A stretch of 64,000 bases of DNA from Clostridia bacterium (GTDB lineage: Bacteria; Bacillota; Clostridia; Oscillospirales; CAG-272), in the NCBI GenBank assembly GCA_017452525.1, contig JAFTMG010000008.1:1-64000 (forward strand), read 5' to 3'. The position numbers were made by a program, and so were the translations under genes. Positions within the stretch are counted from its first letter, which is position 1, and each line of letters starts with the position of its first letter. The notes beneath the pieces are model-generated. The model was not told the origin of the DNA and did not search any database. It worked only from the letters and a program-made list of their open reading frames with translations. Positions 32,985-43,008 of the stretch are shown piece by piece.

Positions 32985-35900
32985 ATGATCAACGTAAGAG
33001 AGCAAAAACTCGGTCAGAATACGAGAATGAGTTTCTCTAAGGCGCAGGGCGCGCTGGAGCTGCCGAATCTGGTAGAGGTCCAGACCAAATCCTTCAAGTG
33101 GTTCCTCGAAGAGGGTCTGATGGAGGTTTTGCGCGACGTCTCGCCGATCACTGATTTTTCGGGTAATCTGTCGATCGAATTTATTTCCTATTCCATCGAT
33201 TCCAAGCCGAAATATTCCGTGGAGGAATGCAAGGAGCGCGATGTCAACTATGCCGCGCCTCTGAAGGTCAACGTTCGTCTGACAAATAAGCAGACCGGTG
33301 AGGTCAAGCAGACCGATATCTATATGGGCGAGTTCCCGCTCATGACCGAACACGGTACGTTTGTCATCAACGGTGCTGAGCGTGTTATTGTCTCCCAGAT
33401 CATTCGTTCCCCCGGCATGTACTATTCTTCGGATATTGATAAGTCCGGTAAGAAGACCTATGCCGCAACCGTGATCCCGTACCGCGGCGCATGGTTGGAA
33501 TATGAAACCGATATCAACGGCGTGATCTACGTCCGTATCGATAAAAACCGCAAGGTCCCGATCACCATGCTGATCCGCGCGCTGGGCGTGGAGGCGCAGT
33601 ATGAGGAGGGCGTGACCCCCGGCGGTAAGAATAAGCCGATCGGTTATATCTCCCGCATCGACTCCAGAGATCAGGTATATGAGATCTTTGGCGATGAGAA
33701 GATGCTGACGGCTACCTTCGACAAGGATGAGAGCGAGGAGCTTGCCGCTGCCAATGCTACCTCCTTCGGTGTCGAAGCGCTCAAGGAGATCTATAAGAAG
33801 CTCCGTCCCGGCGAGCCTCCGCTGGTCGAGTCGGCACAGACCCTTCTGCACAACTATTTCTTCGACCCCAAGCGCTATGATATCGCGCCTGTCGGCCGTT
33901 ATAAATTCGATAAGAAGCTGGCGATCTCTCAGCGTATCTCCGGTCACAAGTTGGCAGAGGCGGTGGTCAGCCCGCTGACCGGTGAGGTCCTCTTTGAGGA
34001 GGGCGAGGTCCTGGATATGGAAAAGGCACTGCTGATCGAGCATAACGCCATCAACTGTGTTTCCATCGTTCTGGACAACGGCGAGATCATCAAGGTCTTC
34101 TCCAACAACACCATCGAGCCCGAGTATATCCTCGGCTTCGATCTGAAGGACTGCGGTGTCAATGAGAGAGCAAGCATTCCCGTGCTGCTCGATATCATGG
34201 AGCAGTGCGAGGGCGACGTGGACGCCATCAAGTCGATGGCGAAGCTGCGCATTGCCGAGCTTTGCCCCAAGCACGTCACCAAGGACGATATCTTCGCTTC
34301 CATCAACTATCTGCTCAACCTCTCCCATGATGTGGGCAACGTGGACGATATCGACCATCTGGGCAACCGCCGCATCCGCTCCGTCGGTGAGCAGCTGCAG
34401 AATCAGCTCCGCATCGGCTTCTCCCGTATGGATAAGATCATCAAGGAGCGCATGACCACGCAGGATAACGAGAAGCTGACCCCTCAGGCGCTGATCAATA
34501 TCCGCCCCGTGGCAACCGTCATCCGCGAGTTCTTCGGTTCCTCTCAGCTGTCTCAGTTCATGGACCAGAACAACCCGCTGGCTGAGCTGACCCACAAGCG
34601 CCGTCTGTCCGCGCTGGGTCCCGGCGGTCTTTCCCGTGACCGCGCCTCCTTCGACGTCCGTGACGTTCACTACACTCACTACGGACGTATGTGCCCCATC
34701 GAGACCCCCGAAGGTCCGAACATCGGTCTGATCTCCTATCTGACCACCTACGCCCGTATCAACGATTACGGTTTCATCATGGCACCCTACCGCCGCGTCA
34801 AGCACGTGACCGACGAGAACGGTACCGTTCACAATATCGTGACCGATGAGATCGAGTATATGACTGCCGACGTGGAGGATAAATACATCGTCGCTCAGGC
34901 AAACGAGCCGCTGACCGATGACGGTGAGCTGGTCAATGCCCGCGTGACCGCACGTGATAAGGCAGAGATCCTGGAGATCGACGCGTCCCGCGTTGACTTC
35001 ATGGACGTCTCCCCGAAGATGGTGGTCTCCGTTGCTACCGCCATGATCCCCTTCCTGGAGAACGACGATAACTCCCGTGCGCTGATGGGCTCCAACATGC
35101 AGAAGCAGGCTGTGCCGCTGATGGTCACCGATTCTCCCATCGTCGGTACCGGTATGGAATATAAGGCAGCCGTTGACTCCGGCGTTGTCATCGTGGCAAA
35201 GCATGCGGGTTGCGTTGAGCGCGTCGAAGCCAACAAGATCGTGGTGGCTTGCGAGGACGGCACCAAGGACGTTTACGATCTGATCAAGTTCAAGCGTACC
35301 AACCAGGGTACCTGCTGCAACCAGCGCCCCATCGTCGCTCGCGGCGATATGATCGAAGAGGGTCAGGTCATTGCCGACGGTGCCGCAACCTCCAAGGGTG
35401 AGATCGCTCTGGGTAAGAATGCCCTGATCGGCTTCATGACCTGGGAAGGCTATAACTACGAGGACGCCGTTCTGCTGAACGAGCGTCTGGTGCGCGATGA
35501 CGTATATACTTCTCTTCATATTGAAGAGTACACCCACGAAGCCCGTGATACCAAGCTGGGTCCCGAGGAGATCACCCGCGAGATCCCCAACGTCGGCGAG
35601 GATGCTTTGAAGGATCTGAACGCCGAGGGTATCGTCAAGAAGGGAACCGAGGTCCGCGCAGGCGATATTCTGGTCGGTAAGATCACCCCCAAGGGTGAGA
35701 CCGAGCTGACCGCCGAGGAGAGACTGCTCCGCGCCATCTTCGGTGAAAAGGCACGTGAAGTGCGTGATACCTCTCTCCGTGTTCCTCACGGTGAGTCCGG
35801 TATCGTCGTAGACGTTCGCGTCTTCTCCCATGCGGCAGGCGATGAGCTTCCCGCAGGTGTCAATAAGGTCGTCCGCGTATATCTGGCGCAGAAGCGTAAG

Positions 35901-36986
35901 ATCTCCGTGGGTGACAAGATGGCAGGTCGCCACGGTAACAAGGGTGTCGTTTCCCGCATCCTTCCTCCCGAGGATATGCCGTTCCTGCCCGACGGTACGC
36001 CGCTGGATATCGTTCTGAATCCTCTGGGCGTTCCTTCCCGTATGAATATCGGTCAGGTGCTTGAGGTCCACCTCGGTATTGCCGCGCGCAAGCTGGGCTG
36101 GAAGGTCATGACCCCCGTATTCGACGGTGCCAACGAGAAGGATATCGTCGACTGCCTGCAGGCAGCCGGCATCTACCGCGACATTCGCCTTGGCGAATCC
36201 ATCGTCGGTAAGGAGCTGGTCAAGGTCGAGGTCGACCCGCTGACCGGCGAAAAGACGGTCGAGAGACTGAACGAAGAGCAGAGAAACGATCCCGCAACGC
36301 TGGCAGAGCTCAAGCAGTTGGGTCAGCTGAAGGTCGTGGACGGTAAGACCACCCTTTACGACGGCCGTACCGGTGAGCCCTTCGACAACCCCGTTACCGT
36401 CGGTATCATGTACTACCTCAAGCTCCATCACCTGGTCGACGATAAGATCCACGCCCGTTCCAACGGTCCTTACTCGCTGGTCACCCAGCAGCCTCTCGGC
36501 GGTAAGGCACAGTTCGGCGGTCAGCGTTTCGGTGAGATGGAGGTCTGGGCACTGGAGGCTTACGGTGCCGCATATACCCTGCAGGAGATCCTCACCATCA
36601 AGTCCGACGATATCAACGGTCGTCGCCGTGCGTATGAGGCGATCATCAAGGGTAACAACATTCCCACGCCGGGCGTGCCCGAGTCCTTCAAGGTGCTGGT
36701 CAAGGAGCTGCAGTCGCTGGCTCTGGATATCCGTGTCCTGAACAAGGAGGGCGAAGAGATCGAGCTTTCTTCGCTGTGTGTGGATGACGATATGCCCGTA
36801 TACCGCGACAAGCACATTGCCGCAGCGGTGGACGAGGCAACCGGTCAGAGCGTGGAGACCGACGAGTTCAAGGATTCCTTCCTTGTGGGTCAGGTCGAGA
36901 GCGATGACGACTTCTTTACTCAGGCCGCTACCGAAGAGGACGTCTTCGGCGATGGCGATGAGAGCGACGATTACGATAACATGTAA
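32985..36986 (+). CDS. rpoB: DNA-directed RNA polymerase subunit beta
   Basis: 1333 residues, core RNA polymerase. Recognisable regions: [12 protein letters not shown], the fork and rifampicin regions ([31 protein letters not shown]), the [15 protein letters not shown] block, [21 protein letters not shown], and the C-terminal clamp [28 protein letters not shown] 32985 is chosen; a GTG at 32952 is in frame but has a poorer context. The C-terminal tail is acidic (many Asp and Glu). rpoC begins 11 bases after the stop. Unusually, rplJ-rplL are not upstream. Confidence 0.97.
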   Translation: MINVREQKLGQNTRMSFSKAQGALELPNLVEVQTKSFKWFLEEGLMEVLRDVSPITDFSGNLSIEFISYSIDSKPKYSVEECKERDVNYAAPLKVNVRLTNKQTGEVKQTDIYMGEFPLMTEHGTFVINGAERVIVSQIIRSPGMYYSSDIDKSGKKTYAATVIPYRGAWLEYETDINGVIYVRIDKNRKVPITMLIRALGVEAQYEEGVTPGGKNKPIGYISRIDSRDQVYEIFGDEKMLTATFDKDESEELAAANATSFGVEALKEIYKKLRPGEPPLVESAQTLLHNYFFDPKRYDIAPVGRYKFDKKLAISQRISGHKLAEAVVSPLTGEVLFEEGEVLDMEKALLIEHNAINCVSIVLDNGEIIKVFSNNTIEPEYILGFDLKDCGVNERASIPVLLDIMEQCEGDVDAIKSMAKLRIAELCPKHVTKDDIFASINYLLNLSHDVGNVDDIDHLGNRRIRSVGEQLQNQLRIGFSRMDKIIKERMTTQDNEKLTPQALINIRPVATVIREFFGSSQLSQFMDQNNPLAELTHKRRLSALGPGGLSRDRASFDVRDVHYTHYGRMCPIETPEGPNIGLISYLTTYARINDYGFIMAPYRRVKHVTDENGTVHNIVTDEIEYMTADVEDKYIVAQANEPLTDDGELVNARVTARDKAEILEIDASRVDFMDVSPKMVVSVATAMIPFLENDDNSRALMGSNMQKQAVPLMVTDSPIVGTGMEYKAAVDSGVVIVAKHAGCVERVEANKIVVACEDGTKDVYDLIKFKRTNQGTCCNQRPIVARGDMIEEGQVIADGAATSKGEIALGKNALIGFMTWEGYNYEDAVLLNERLVRDDVYTSLHIEEYTHEARDTKLGPEEITREIPNVGEDALKDLNAEGIVKKGTEVRAGDILVGKITPKGETELTAEERLLRAIFGEKAREVRDTSLRVPHGESGIVVDVRVFSHAAGDELPAGVNKVVRVYLAQKRKISVGDKMAGRHGNKGVVSRILPPEDMPFLPDGTPLDIVLNPLGVPSRMNIGQVLEVHLGIAARKLGWKVMTPVFDGANEKDIVDCLQAAGIYRDIRLGESIVGKELVKVEVDPLTGEKTVERLNEEQRNDPATLAELKQLGQLKVVDGKTTLYDGRTGEPFDNPVTVGIMYYLKLHHLVDDKIHARSNGPYSLVTQQPLGGKAQFGGQRFGEMEVWALEAYGAAYTLQEILTIKSDDINGRRRAYEAIIKGNNIPTPGVPESFKVLVKELQSLALDIRVLNKEGEEIELSSLCVDDDMPVYRDKHIAAAVDEATGQSVETDEFKDSFLVGQVESDDDFFTQAATEEDVFGDGDESDDYDNM

Positions 36987-36997
36987 GGAGAACAGCT

Positions 36998-39900
36998 GTG
37001 GAGCATAATGAATTTGATTCGATCAAAATTGGTCTGGCATCTCCGGAAATGATCAGAGAGTGGTCTTACGGCGAGGTTACCAAGCCTGAGACCATCAACT
37101 ACAGAACCTTGAAGGCAGAGGTCGGCGGTCTGTTCTGCGAGCGCATTTTCGGTCCTACCAAGGACGGTGCCTGCATGTGCGGTAAGTATAAGAACTCGCA
37201 CAGCAAGGAGGTCCACAAGTGTGAAAAGTGCGGCGTAGACGTAACGACCAAGAAGGTTCGCCGTGAGAGAATGGGTCATATCGAGCTGGCTTCTCCCGTA
37301 TCTCACATCTGGTATTTCAAGGCGATCCCTTCCCGTATGGCACTGGTGCTGGATATCTCTCCCAAGCAGCTCGAGCAGGTACTGTACTTTGCCGAGAATA
37401 TCGTGCTGGATCCCGGTCCGACCCCGCTGACCCGCGGTATGGTGCTGTCCGAGAAGCAGTACGTGGAATACCGTGAAATGTATGATAAGGCTTTCCGCGT
37501 CGGTATGGGCGCGGAGGCGATCAAGGAGCTTTTGCAGAGCATCGACATTGAGGAGCTTTCCCGCACCCTCAAGTACGATCTGCAGACCGCATCCGGTCAG
37601 AAGAAGACCCGTATCATCAAGCGTCTGGAGGTTGTGGAGGCATTCCGCAAGTCCGGCAACAAGCTGGAGTGGATGATCCTGGACGTCGTTCCCGTCATTC
37701 CTCCCGATATCCGCCCCATGGTACAGCTGGACGGCGGTCGCTTTGCGTCCTCCGATCTCAACGAGCTGTATCGCCGCGTCATCGCGCGCAACAACCGTCT
37801 CAAGAAGCTGCTTGAGATCCGCACCCCCGAGATCGTGGTGCGCAACGAGAAGAGAATGCTGCAGGAGGCAGTGGACGCGCTGATCGATAACGGTCGCCGC
37901 GGCAAGCCCGTGACCGGTCCCTCCAACCGTGCGCTCAAGTCTCTCTCCGAGATGCTCCGCGGTAAGCAGGGTCGCTTCCGTCAGAACCTGCTTGGTAAGC
38001 GTGTTGATTACTCCGGCCGTTCCGTTATCGTTGTCGGACCTTCGCTGAAGATCTATCAGTGCGGTCTGCCCAAGGAGATGGCGCTGGAGCTGTTCAAGCC
38101 CTTCGTGATCAAGCGTCTGGTCGAGATGCAGAAGGCAACCAACGTCAAGGACGCGCAGAAGAAGATCGACCGCGCGCATATGTTCTCCGAGGTATGGGAC
38201 GCGCTGGAGAACGTGATCAAGGAGCACCCCGTGCTTCTGAACCGTGCGCCCACGCTGCACCGTCTGTCCATTCAGGCGTTCGAGCCTGTTCTGGTGGATG
38301 GCCGAGCCATCAAGCTGCACCCGCTGGTATGTACCGCATTCAACGCCGACTTTGACGGTGACCAGATGCCTGTTCACGTACCGCTGACCGCAGAGGCGCA
38401 GGCAGAGTCCCGCTTCCTGATGCTTTCCGCCAACAACCTGCTGAAGCCCGTCGACGGCCGTGCCGTTGCCGTCCCTTCTCAGGATATGGTGCTTGGTTCC
38501 TACTATCTGACCATGGACCGTCCCGGCGAGCCCGGTGAAAACTCCATCTTCCGTGATATGAACGAGGCTATGATGGCATACGCCAACGGCGATATCGGCA
38601 TTCACGCACCCATCAACGTCCGCGCGACCCGCGAGGTACGCGGTGAGGTCAAAACCGGTATCTATAAGGCATATCTGGATGACGGACACGGAAACAAGAT
38701 CCCCAACACCACGCTGGGCCGTCTGATCTTCAACGAGAACATTCCTCAGGACCTTGGCTTCAAGGACCGTTCCAACCCCGATAACGACTTCGTGCTGGAG
38801 ATCAACTCCATCGTCAAGAAGGGCGAGCTGGGTAAGATCGTTGACCGTTGCATCAAGATCCACGGTACCGCCGATTGTGCTCACATGCTGGACCACATCA
38901 AGGAGACCGGCTATAAGTACTCCACCCGTGCGGCTATCTCGATCTCGGTATACGATATGACCATTCCCGAAGAGAAGCCCGGCTATATCGCCGCCGCTCA
39001 GAAGGAAGTGGACGTTGTCAACAAGTACTTCACGCGCGGTCTGCTCTCTGAGGAAGAGAGATACAACAGCGTCATCAAGATCTGGGAGCGCACCACCAAT
39101 GAGGTGACCGGCGCCCTGCAGGACAGCTTTGACCGCTATAACCCGATCAAGATCATGTCCGATTCCGGAGCCCGTGGTTCTATCGCGCAGATGCGTCAGC
39201 TGGCAGGTATGCGCGGTCTGATGTTTGCTACCAACGGTAAGACCATGGAGATCCCGATCAAGTCCAACTTCCGTGAAGGTATGAAGATCCTCGAGTACTT
39301 CATGGGTGCCCGCGGTTCCCGTAAGTCTCTGTCCGATACCGCTCTGCGTACCGCAGACTCCGGTTATCTGACCCGCCGTCTGGTCGACGTATCTCAGGAT
39401 GTTATCGTCAGAGAAGAGAAGTGTGACGCCACCAAGGGTCAGTGGGTCAACGCCATCATCGATGAAAAGGATAAGAACGTTCTGGAGCCGCTGGACGACC
39501 GTATCGTCGGCCGCTTCACCATCGGTCCCGTCGTTCATCCCGTTACCGGTGAGGTCATCGTAGAGGATGACACCATGATCTCCGAGGCACAGGCAAAGGC
39601 GATCGTGGCTGCTGGTATTGATAAGGTCTATATCCGCTCGCTGCTGCAGTGTCATGCAAGACACGGTATCTGCGCACACTGCTACGGTGCTGACCTGGCA
39701 CTCAATAAGCTGGTCAACGTCGGTGAGGCGGTCGGTATCATCGCCGCACAGGCAATCGGTGAGCCCGGTACCCAGCTGACGATGAGAACCTTCCACTCCG
39801 GTGGTGTCGCAGGTTCCGATATTACCCAGGGTCTTCCTCGAGTCGAGGAGCTCTTTGAGGCGAGAACGCCCAAGAAGCCCGCGATCATGTCCGAGGTCAG

Positions 39901-40615
39901 CGGTATCGCCCATGTTACCACGGGCGAGATCGCAAACGTCCATGAAGTCACCGTCAAGGCAGACGACACGGGCGAGATGTATAAGTACTCCATTCCTTAC
40001 GGTATGAGAATGGCGATCAACGACGGCGACCACGTGGAGATCGGTCAGGGTCTGACCGAGGGTAACAAGGCGCCCTCCGACATTATGCGTATTCTGGGTC
40101 TGGATGCTGTATACGAGTATATCATCAAGGAGATCCAGCGCGTTTACCGTTCTCAGTCGGTTAACGTCAACGATAAGCATATCGAGATCATCGCCCGTCA
40201 GATGACCCGTAAGGTCCGTGTGGAGGATGCCGGTGATTCTGAGCTTCTGCTTGGCTCCGTCATCAGCGTTCAGGAGCTGGAGGATGTCAACAATGCCATC
40301 GCCGCTCGTGTTGCCGCCGGTGAAGAGGACCTCAAGCCCGCCGAGGCAGTGCCCGTTCTGCTGGGTATCACCAAGGCTTCGCTGCAGACCGAGTCCTTCC
40401 TGTCCGCCGCATCCTTCCAGGAAACCACCAAGGTTCTTACCGAGGCGGCGATCCACGGTAAGGTGGACCACCTGCTGGGTCTGAAGGAGAATGTTCTGAT
40501 CGGTAAGCTGATCCCCGCCGGTACCGGTATGGGTTGCTACCGTGAGGTCGGCGTTGTCCACAACGACACCGAGGCTCCCGCAGGCGCCGACGAAGCTGTG
40601 GAACAGCACGCATAA
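36998..40615 (+). CDS. rpoC: DNA-directed RNA polymerase subunit beta'
   Basis: 1205 residues. N-terminal zinc ribbon (CMCGKY, then CEKCG), the catalytic magnesium motif [23 protein letters not shown], the trigger-loop region and the second zinc site ([13 protein letters not shown]). GTG start at 36998 with TAAGGAG 7 bases upstream, overlapping the end of rpoB's stop. C-terminal residues beyond the conserved core are short and acidic. A terminator follows directly, so the operon is rpoB-rpoC only; rpsL-rpsG-fusA do not follow. Confidence 0.98.
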   Translation: MEHNEFDSIKIGLASPEMIREWSYGEVTKPETINYRTLKAEVGGLFCERIFGPTKDGACMCGKYKNSHSKEVHKCEKCGVDVTTKKVRRERMGHIELASPVSHIWYFKAIPSRMALVLDISPKQLEQVLYFAENIVLDPGPTPLTRGMVLSEKQYVEYREMYDKAFRVGMGAEAIKELLQSIDIEELSRTLKYDLQTASGQKKTRIIKRLEVVEAFRKSGNKLEWMILDVVPVIPPDIRPMVQLDGGRFASSDLNELYRRVIARNNRLKKLLEIRTPEIVVRNEKRMLQEAVDALIDNGRRGKPVTGPSNRALKSLSEMLRGKQGRFRQNLLGKRVDYSGRSVIVVGPSLKIYQCGLPKEMALELFKPFVIKRLVEMQKATNVKDAQKKIDRAHMFSEVWDALENVIKEHPVLLNRAPTLHRLSIQAFEPVLVDGRAIKLHPLVCTAFNADFDGDQMPVHVPLTAEAQAESRFLMLSANNLLKPVDGRAVAVPSQDMVLGSYYLTMDRPGEPGENSIFRDMNEAMMAYANGDIGIHAPINVRATREVRGEVKTGIYKAYLDDGHGNKIPNTTLGRLIFNENIPQDLGFKDRSNPDNDFVLEINSIVKKGELGKIVDRCIKIHGTADCAHMLDHIKETGYKYSTRAAISISVYDMTIPEEKPGYIAAAQKEVDVVNKYFTRGLLSEEERYNSVIKIWERTTNEVTGALQDSFDRYNPIKIMSDSGARGSIAQMRQLAGMRGLMFATNGKTMEIPIKSNFREGMKILEYFMGARGSRKSLSDTALRTADSGYLTRRLVDVSQDVIVREEKCDATKGQWVNAIIDEKDKNVLEPLDDRIVGRFTIGPVVHPVTGEVIVEDDTMISEAQAKAIVAAGIDKVYIRSLLQCHARHGICAHCYGADLALNKLVNVGEAVGIIAAQAIGEPGTQLTMRTFHSGGVAGSDITQGLPRVEELFEARTPKKPAIMSEVSGIAHVTTGEIANVHEVTVKADDTGEMYKYSIPYGMRMAINDGDHVEIGQGLTEGNKAPSDIMRILGLDAVYEYIIKEIQRVYRSQSVNVNDKHIEIIARQMTRKVRVEDAGDSELLLGSVISVQELEDVNNAIAARVAAGEEDLKPAEAVPVLLGITKASLQTESFLSAASFQETTKVLTEAAIHGKVDHLLGLKENVLIGKLIPAGTGMGCYREVGVVHNDTEAPAGADEAVEQHA

Positions 40616-40634
40616 GATATTCCGATATCATCAT

Positions 40635-40677
40635 AAAGCATCCCCGCAGGCGCGTCGCGCCAGCGGGGGTGCTTTTT
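40635..40677 (+). terminator. Terminator of rpoBC
   Basis: Stem AAAGCATCCCCGC / GCGGGGGTGCTTT (40635-40647, 40663-40675) with one mismatch and an inner GGCGCG / CGCGCC pairing, then T residues. Confidence 0.88.
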
Positions 40678-40697
40678 AACTGCCAATTGAACGCACC

Positions 40698-40761
40698 GTT
40701 GACTTTTTCAACCAAAAGTCAACGCAGCGGTTCTTGCAATCGCGGCGGGATGTGCTATAAT
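40698..40761 (+). promoter_or_regulatory. Operator-like inverted repeat and promoter of the XRE gene at 40807
   Basis: A perfect 10-base inverted repeat GTTGACTTTT / AAAAGTCAAC (40698-40707, 40714-40723, 6-base gap) lies just upstream of TTGCAA (40734-40739) and TATAAT (40756-40761, 16-base spacer). It is a good candidate for an autoregulatory operator. Confidence 0.6.
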
Positions 40762-40806
40762 AAGATCAGAACAAGCGCTTGTTACTTCATTTCGGGAGGT
40801 AACCCC

Positions 40807-41862
40807 ATGGAAATCAGAATTGCAGACACGTTGAAGGAATTGCGCCGCACGCGCGGCAACACGCAGGAGGAGCTGGCACGGCACTTGGGCATTTCGGTAC
40901 AGGCGGTCTCCAAATGGGAGCGGAGCGACGGGATGCCCGATATCACGCTGCTGCCCTATATCGCGTCCTATTATGACACCACGGTGGATCATCTGCTGGG
41001 GTGCGGAAAGATCCGCAAGCAGCAGGAGATCCAAGCGTTCGATGCGCAGGAGAATATTTATATCAACCAAGGTAAACGCCGCGAGGGTCTGGCGCTCTGC
41101 CGTGAAATGCAGAAAAAATACCCCAATGACGAGACCGTTTTGCACTGGCTGATGAATGATCTGTATGCGGTGGACAGAAAAGAGCACAGTGCGGAGATCA
41201 TCGAAATTGCCGAGCGGCTGCTCAAAAGCAGCAATCAGGAGTACCGATACGGTGCAATCTCCAAGCTCGCGCTGACCTATTCCGCCATCGGGCTGGATAA
41301 TAAGGCGATCGAATATGCCTCCTCCGTTCCGTGCAATCGGGACCTGATGATCAACGTGTTGAAGGGCGAGAAGCTGGTAGAGCATTGTCGCTGGACATTT
41401 TGGGAGGCATGTGGTAAATTGTATCTGACGCACAGACAGTTGACCCAGTGTCCCGAGGCAGGGTATACGGCACAGGAGCGCCACGCCATCCGCAAAGCGA
41501 TCTATGATATGTTTCATATTGTCTTTTCGGACGGTGACTTCGGCTTTTGGGAGGATCGTCTCTCTATGCTTTGCCGCGATATGGCACTTGCCTCGGCGGA
41601 GTTGGGAGAGGTTGACCGTGCTTTTTCCGAGCTTGAGGAAATGTGTGAGCATTTGATCAAGCTGGAACAATTCGTTGCTATTGATCATACCTCGCCGCTG
41701 GTCAAGGGATTGCACTATGAGGCATCGCAGGTCGGTCGCAGTGATGAGGAGACATATGCCAACGCATTTTTGCGTCAGCTGGAGCAGAATCCACGCTTTG
41801 CCTGCCTGCATGGTGACACGCGGTTCGATGGCATCTGCGAAAAATTGCGCGAGATGGCATAA
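40807..41862 (+). CDS. XRE-family regulator with long helical C-terminal region
   Basis: 351 residues, a paralogue in layout of the gene at 29520. HTH region: [23 protein letters not shown], then [16 protein letters not shown]; the following ~290 residues are helical and TPR-like, ending in a conserved [13 protein letters not shown] segment and a short Cys-containing tail. The partial gene at 63595 has the related SHTSPVLRGYC segment. GGGAGG lies ~8 bases before the ATG at 40807. Stands alone between rpoC and the PHP gene. The inverted repeat at its promoter suggests autoregulation. Signal and targets unknown. Confidence 0.82.
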   Translation: MEIRIADTLKELRRTRGNTQEELARHLGISVQAVSKWERSDGMPDITLLPYIASYYDTTVDHLLGCGKIRKQQEIQAFDAQENIYINQGKRREGLALCREMQKKYPNDETVLHWLMNDLYAVDRKEHSAEIIEIAERLLKSSNQEYRYGAISKLALTYSAIGLDNKAIEYASSVPCNRDLMINVLKGEKLVEHCRWTFWEACGKLYLTHRQLTQCPEAGYTAQERHAIRKAIYDMFHIVFSDGDFGFWEDRLSMLCRDMALASAELGEVDRAFSELEEMCEHLIKLEQFVAIDHTSPLVKGLHYEASQVGRSDEETYANAFLRQLEQNPRFACLHGDTRFDGICEKLREMA

Positions 41863-41879
41863 AGATTGTCACTTTTGCC

Positions 41880-41908
41880 TTGCAAACGGGATGATTTTGT
41901 GATAAAAT
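41880..41908 (+). promoter_or_regulatory. Promoter of the PHP gene
   Basis: TTGCAA (41880-41885) and TAAAAT (41903-41908), 17-base spacer. Confidence 0.6.
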
Positions 41909-41942
41909 AGCCTTATCAAGTTTTCACGGAAAGAGGCACACT

Positions 41943-42959
41943 ATGATTACTTATATCAAGAAGGATCAACCCCAATACAAGGCAAATCTCCATTGCCACA
42001 GTACCGTTTCCGACGGTAAGCTGACCCCCGCCGAGCTGAAGGAAGCCTACAAGAATCACGGCTACTCCATTCTCTGCATCACCGACCACGAGACCCCCTG
42101 CGATCATACCGATATGACCGAGAAGGATTTCCTCATGCTGACCGGTTATGAGGCATATCTCCGCCAGACCGATGGCAAGCATGATGCCTATCTTGCTGAG
42201 GTGCATATCAATCTGTTCGCCAAGGACCCGCACAATGTCGCCGTTGTCAACTATAACCCCGGCTACTGCCACTATGTCAAGGACGAGGCTGCCCGCGAGG
42301 CGCTGGTTAAGGTCGGCTCTCAGGAGAAGCGCGAGTATACCGTTGAGTATATCAATAATTTCGTTAAGACCGCTCGTGAAAATGGCTACATCTGCTCTCA
42401 CAACCATCCCGTATGGTCGATGGAAAAGGCAGAGCAGGTCGAGGCTTATGAGGGCTTCTTCACCATGGAAATGTGCAACTACAGCTCCTATACCCTCAAC
42501 CGCATGGAATACAATGCGCCGCTCTATGACAGACTGCTTCGCTCCGGCAAGCGCATCTTCTGCCACAGTGCCGACGATAACCACAACAAGGAGCCTTTCG
42601 GCCATCCCTCCTGCGACTCCTTCGGCGGCTTTGCCATGGTCCTTGCCAAGGATCTGACCTATCCCTCCGTCATCGAGGCGCTGGAGCAGGGTGATTTCTA
42701 CTCCTCCATGGGTCCCAAGATCCTCGAGCTGACCTTTGATGGCGATATGGTCCATATTGAGACCGAGCCTGTCGAGCAGATCACCATGTTCACCTCGGGC
42801 AAGAAGACCCTCTTCGTTGCCGGCACTGAGGACGCGCCCGTAACCAGCGCCGACTTCAAGATCCCGAGCAAGACGGCTTACGTTCGTTTTGACGCAGTCG
42901 ACTTCCGCGGCAAGCATGCCAACACCCGCGGTTTCTTCCGCGACGAGCTGGGCATCTGA
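41943..42959 (+). CDS. PHP-domain phosphoesterase
   Basis: 338 residues, cytosolic. PHP motifs: NLHCHSTVSDGKL (first metal His pair), ITDHE, and later SHNHPVWS and CHSADDNH. A ~75-residue beta-rich tail (residues ~255-338) follows the PHP barrel. Stand-alone PHP proteins of this type act on phosphate esters such as nucleoside 3',5'-bisphosphates or 5'-phosphates of RNA; the exact substrate is not clear. AAAGAGG precedes the ATG at 41943. Codon bias suggests good expression. Confidence 0.87.
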   Translation: MITYIKKDQPQYKANLHCHSTVSDGKLTPAELKEAYKNHGYSILCITDHETPCDHTDMTEKDFLMLTGYEAYLRQTDGKHDAYLAEVHINLFAKDPHNVAVVNYNPGYCHYVKDEAAREALVKVGSQEKREYTVEYINNFVKTARENGYICSHNHPVWSMEKAEQVEAYEGFFTMEMCNYSSYTLNRMEYNAPLYDRLLRSGKRIFCHSADDNHNKEPFGHPSCDSFGGFAMVLAKDLTYPSVIEALEQGDFYSSMGPKILELTFDGDMVHIETEPVEQITMFTSGKKTLFVAGTEDAPVTSADFKIPSKTAYVRFDAVDFRGKHANTRGFFRDELGI

Positions 42960-42968
42960 ATATAAGAA

Positions 42969-43003
42969 ACATCCCCCGTTTCCGTAGAAACGGGGGATGT
43001 TTT
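42969..43003. terminator. Bidirectional terminator between the PHP and GH78 genes
   Basis: Stem ACATCCCCCGTTTC (42969-42982) / GAAACGGGGGATGT (42987-43000), loop CGTA, followed by T residues. Confidence 0.9.
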
Positions 43004-43008
43004 GTTGA

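Noticed and set aside
32982..40609. Very long open frames (over 1200 codons each) antisense to rpoB and rpoC
   Set aside because: They mirror the GC-rich third-position bias of the real genes, have no ribosome sites and give low-complexity His/Asp/Leu/Gly-rich proteins without domains.
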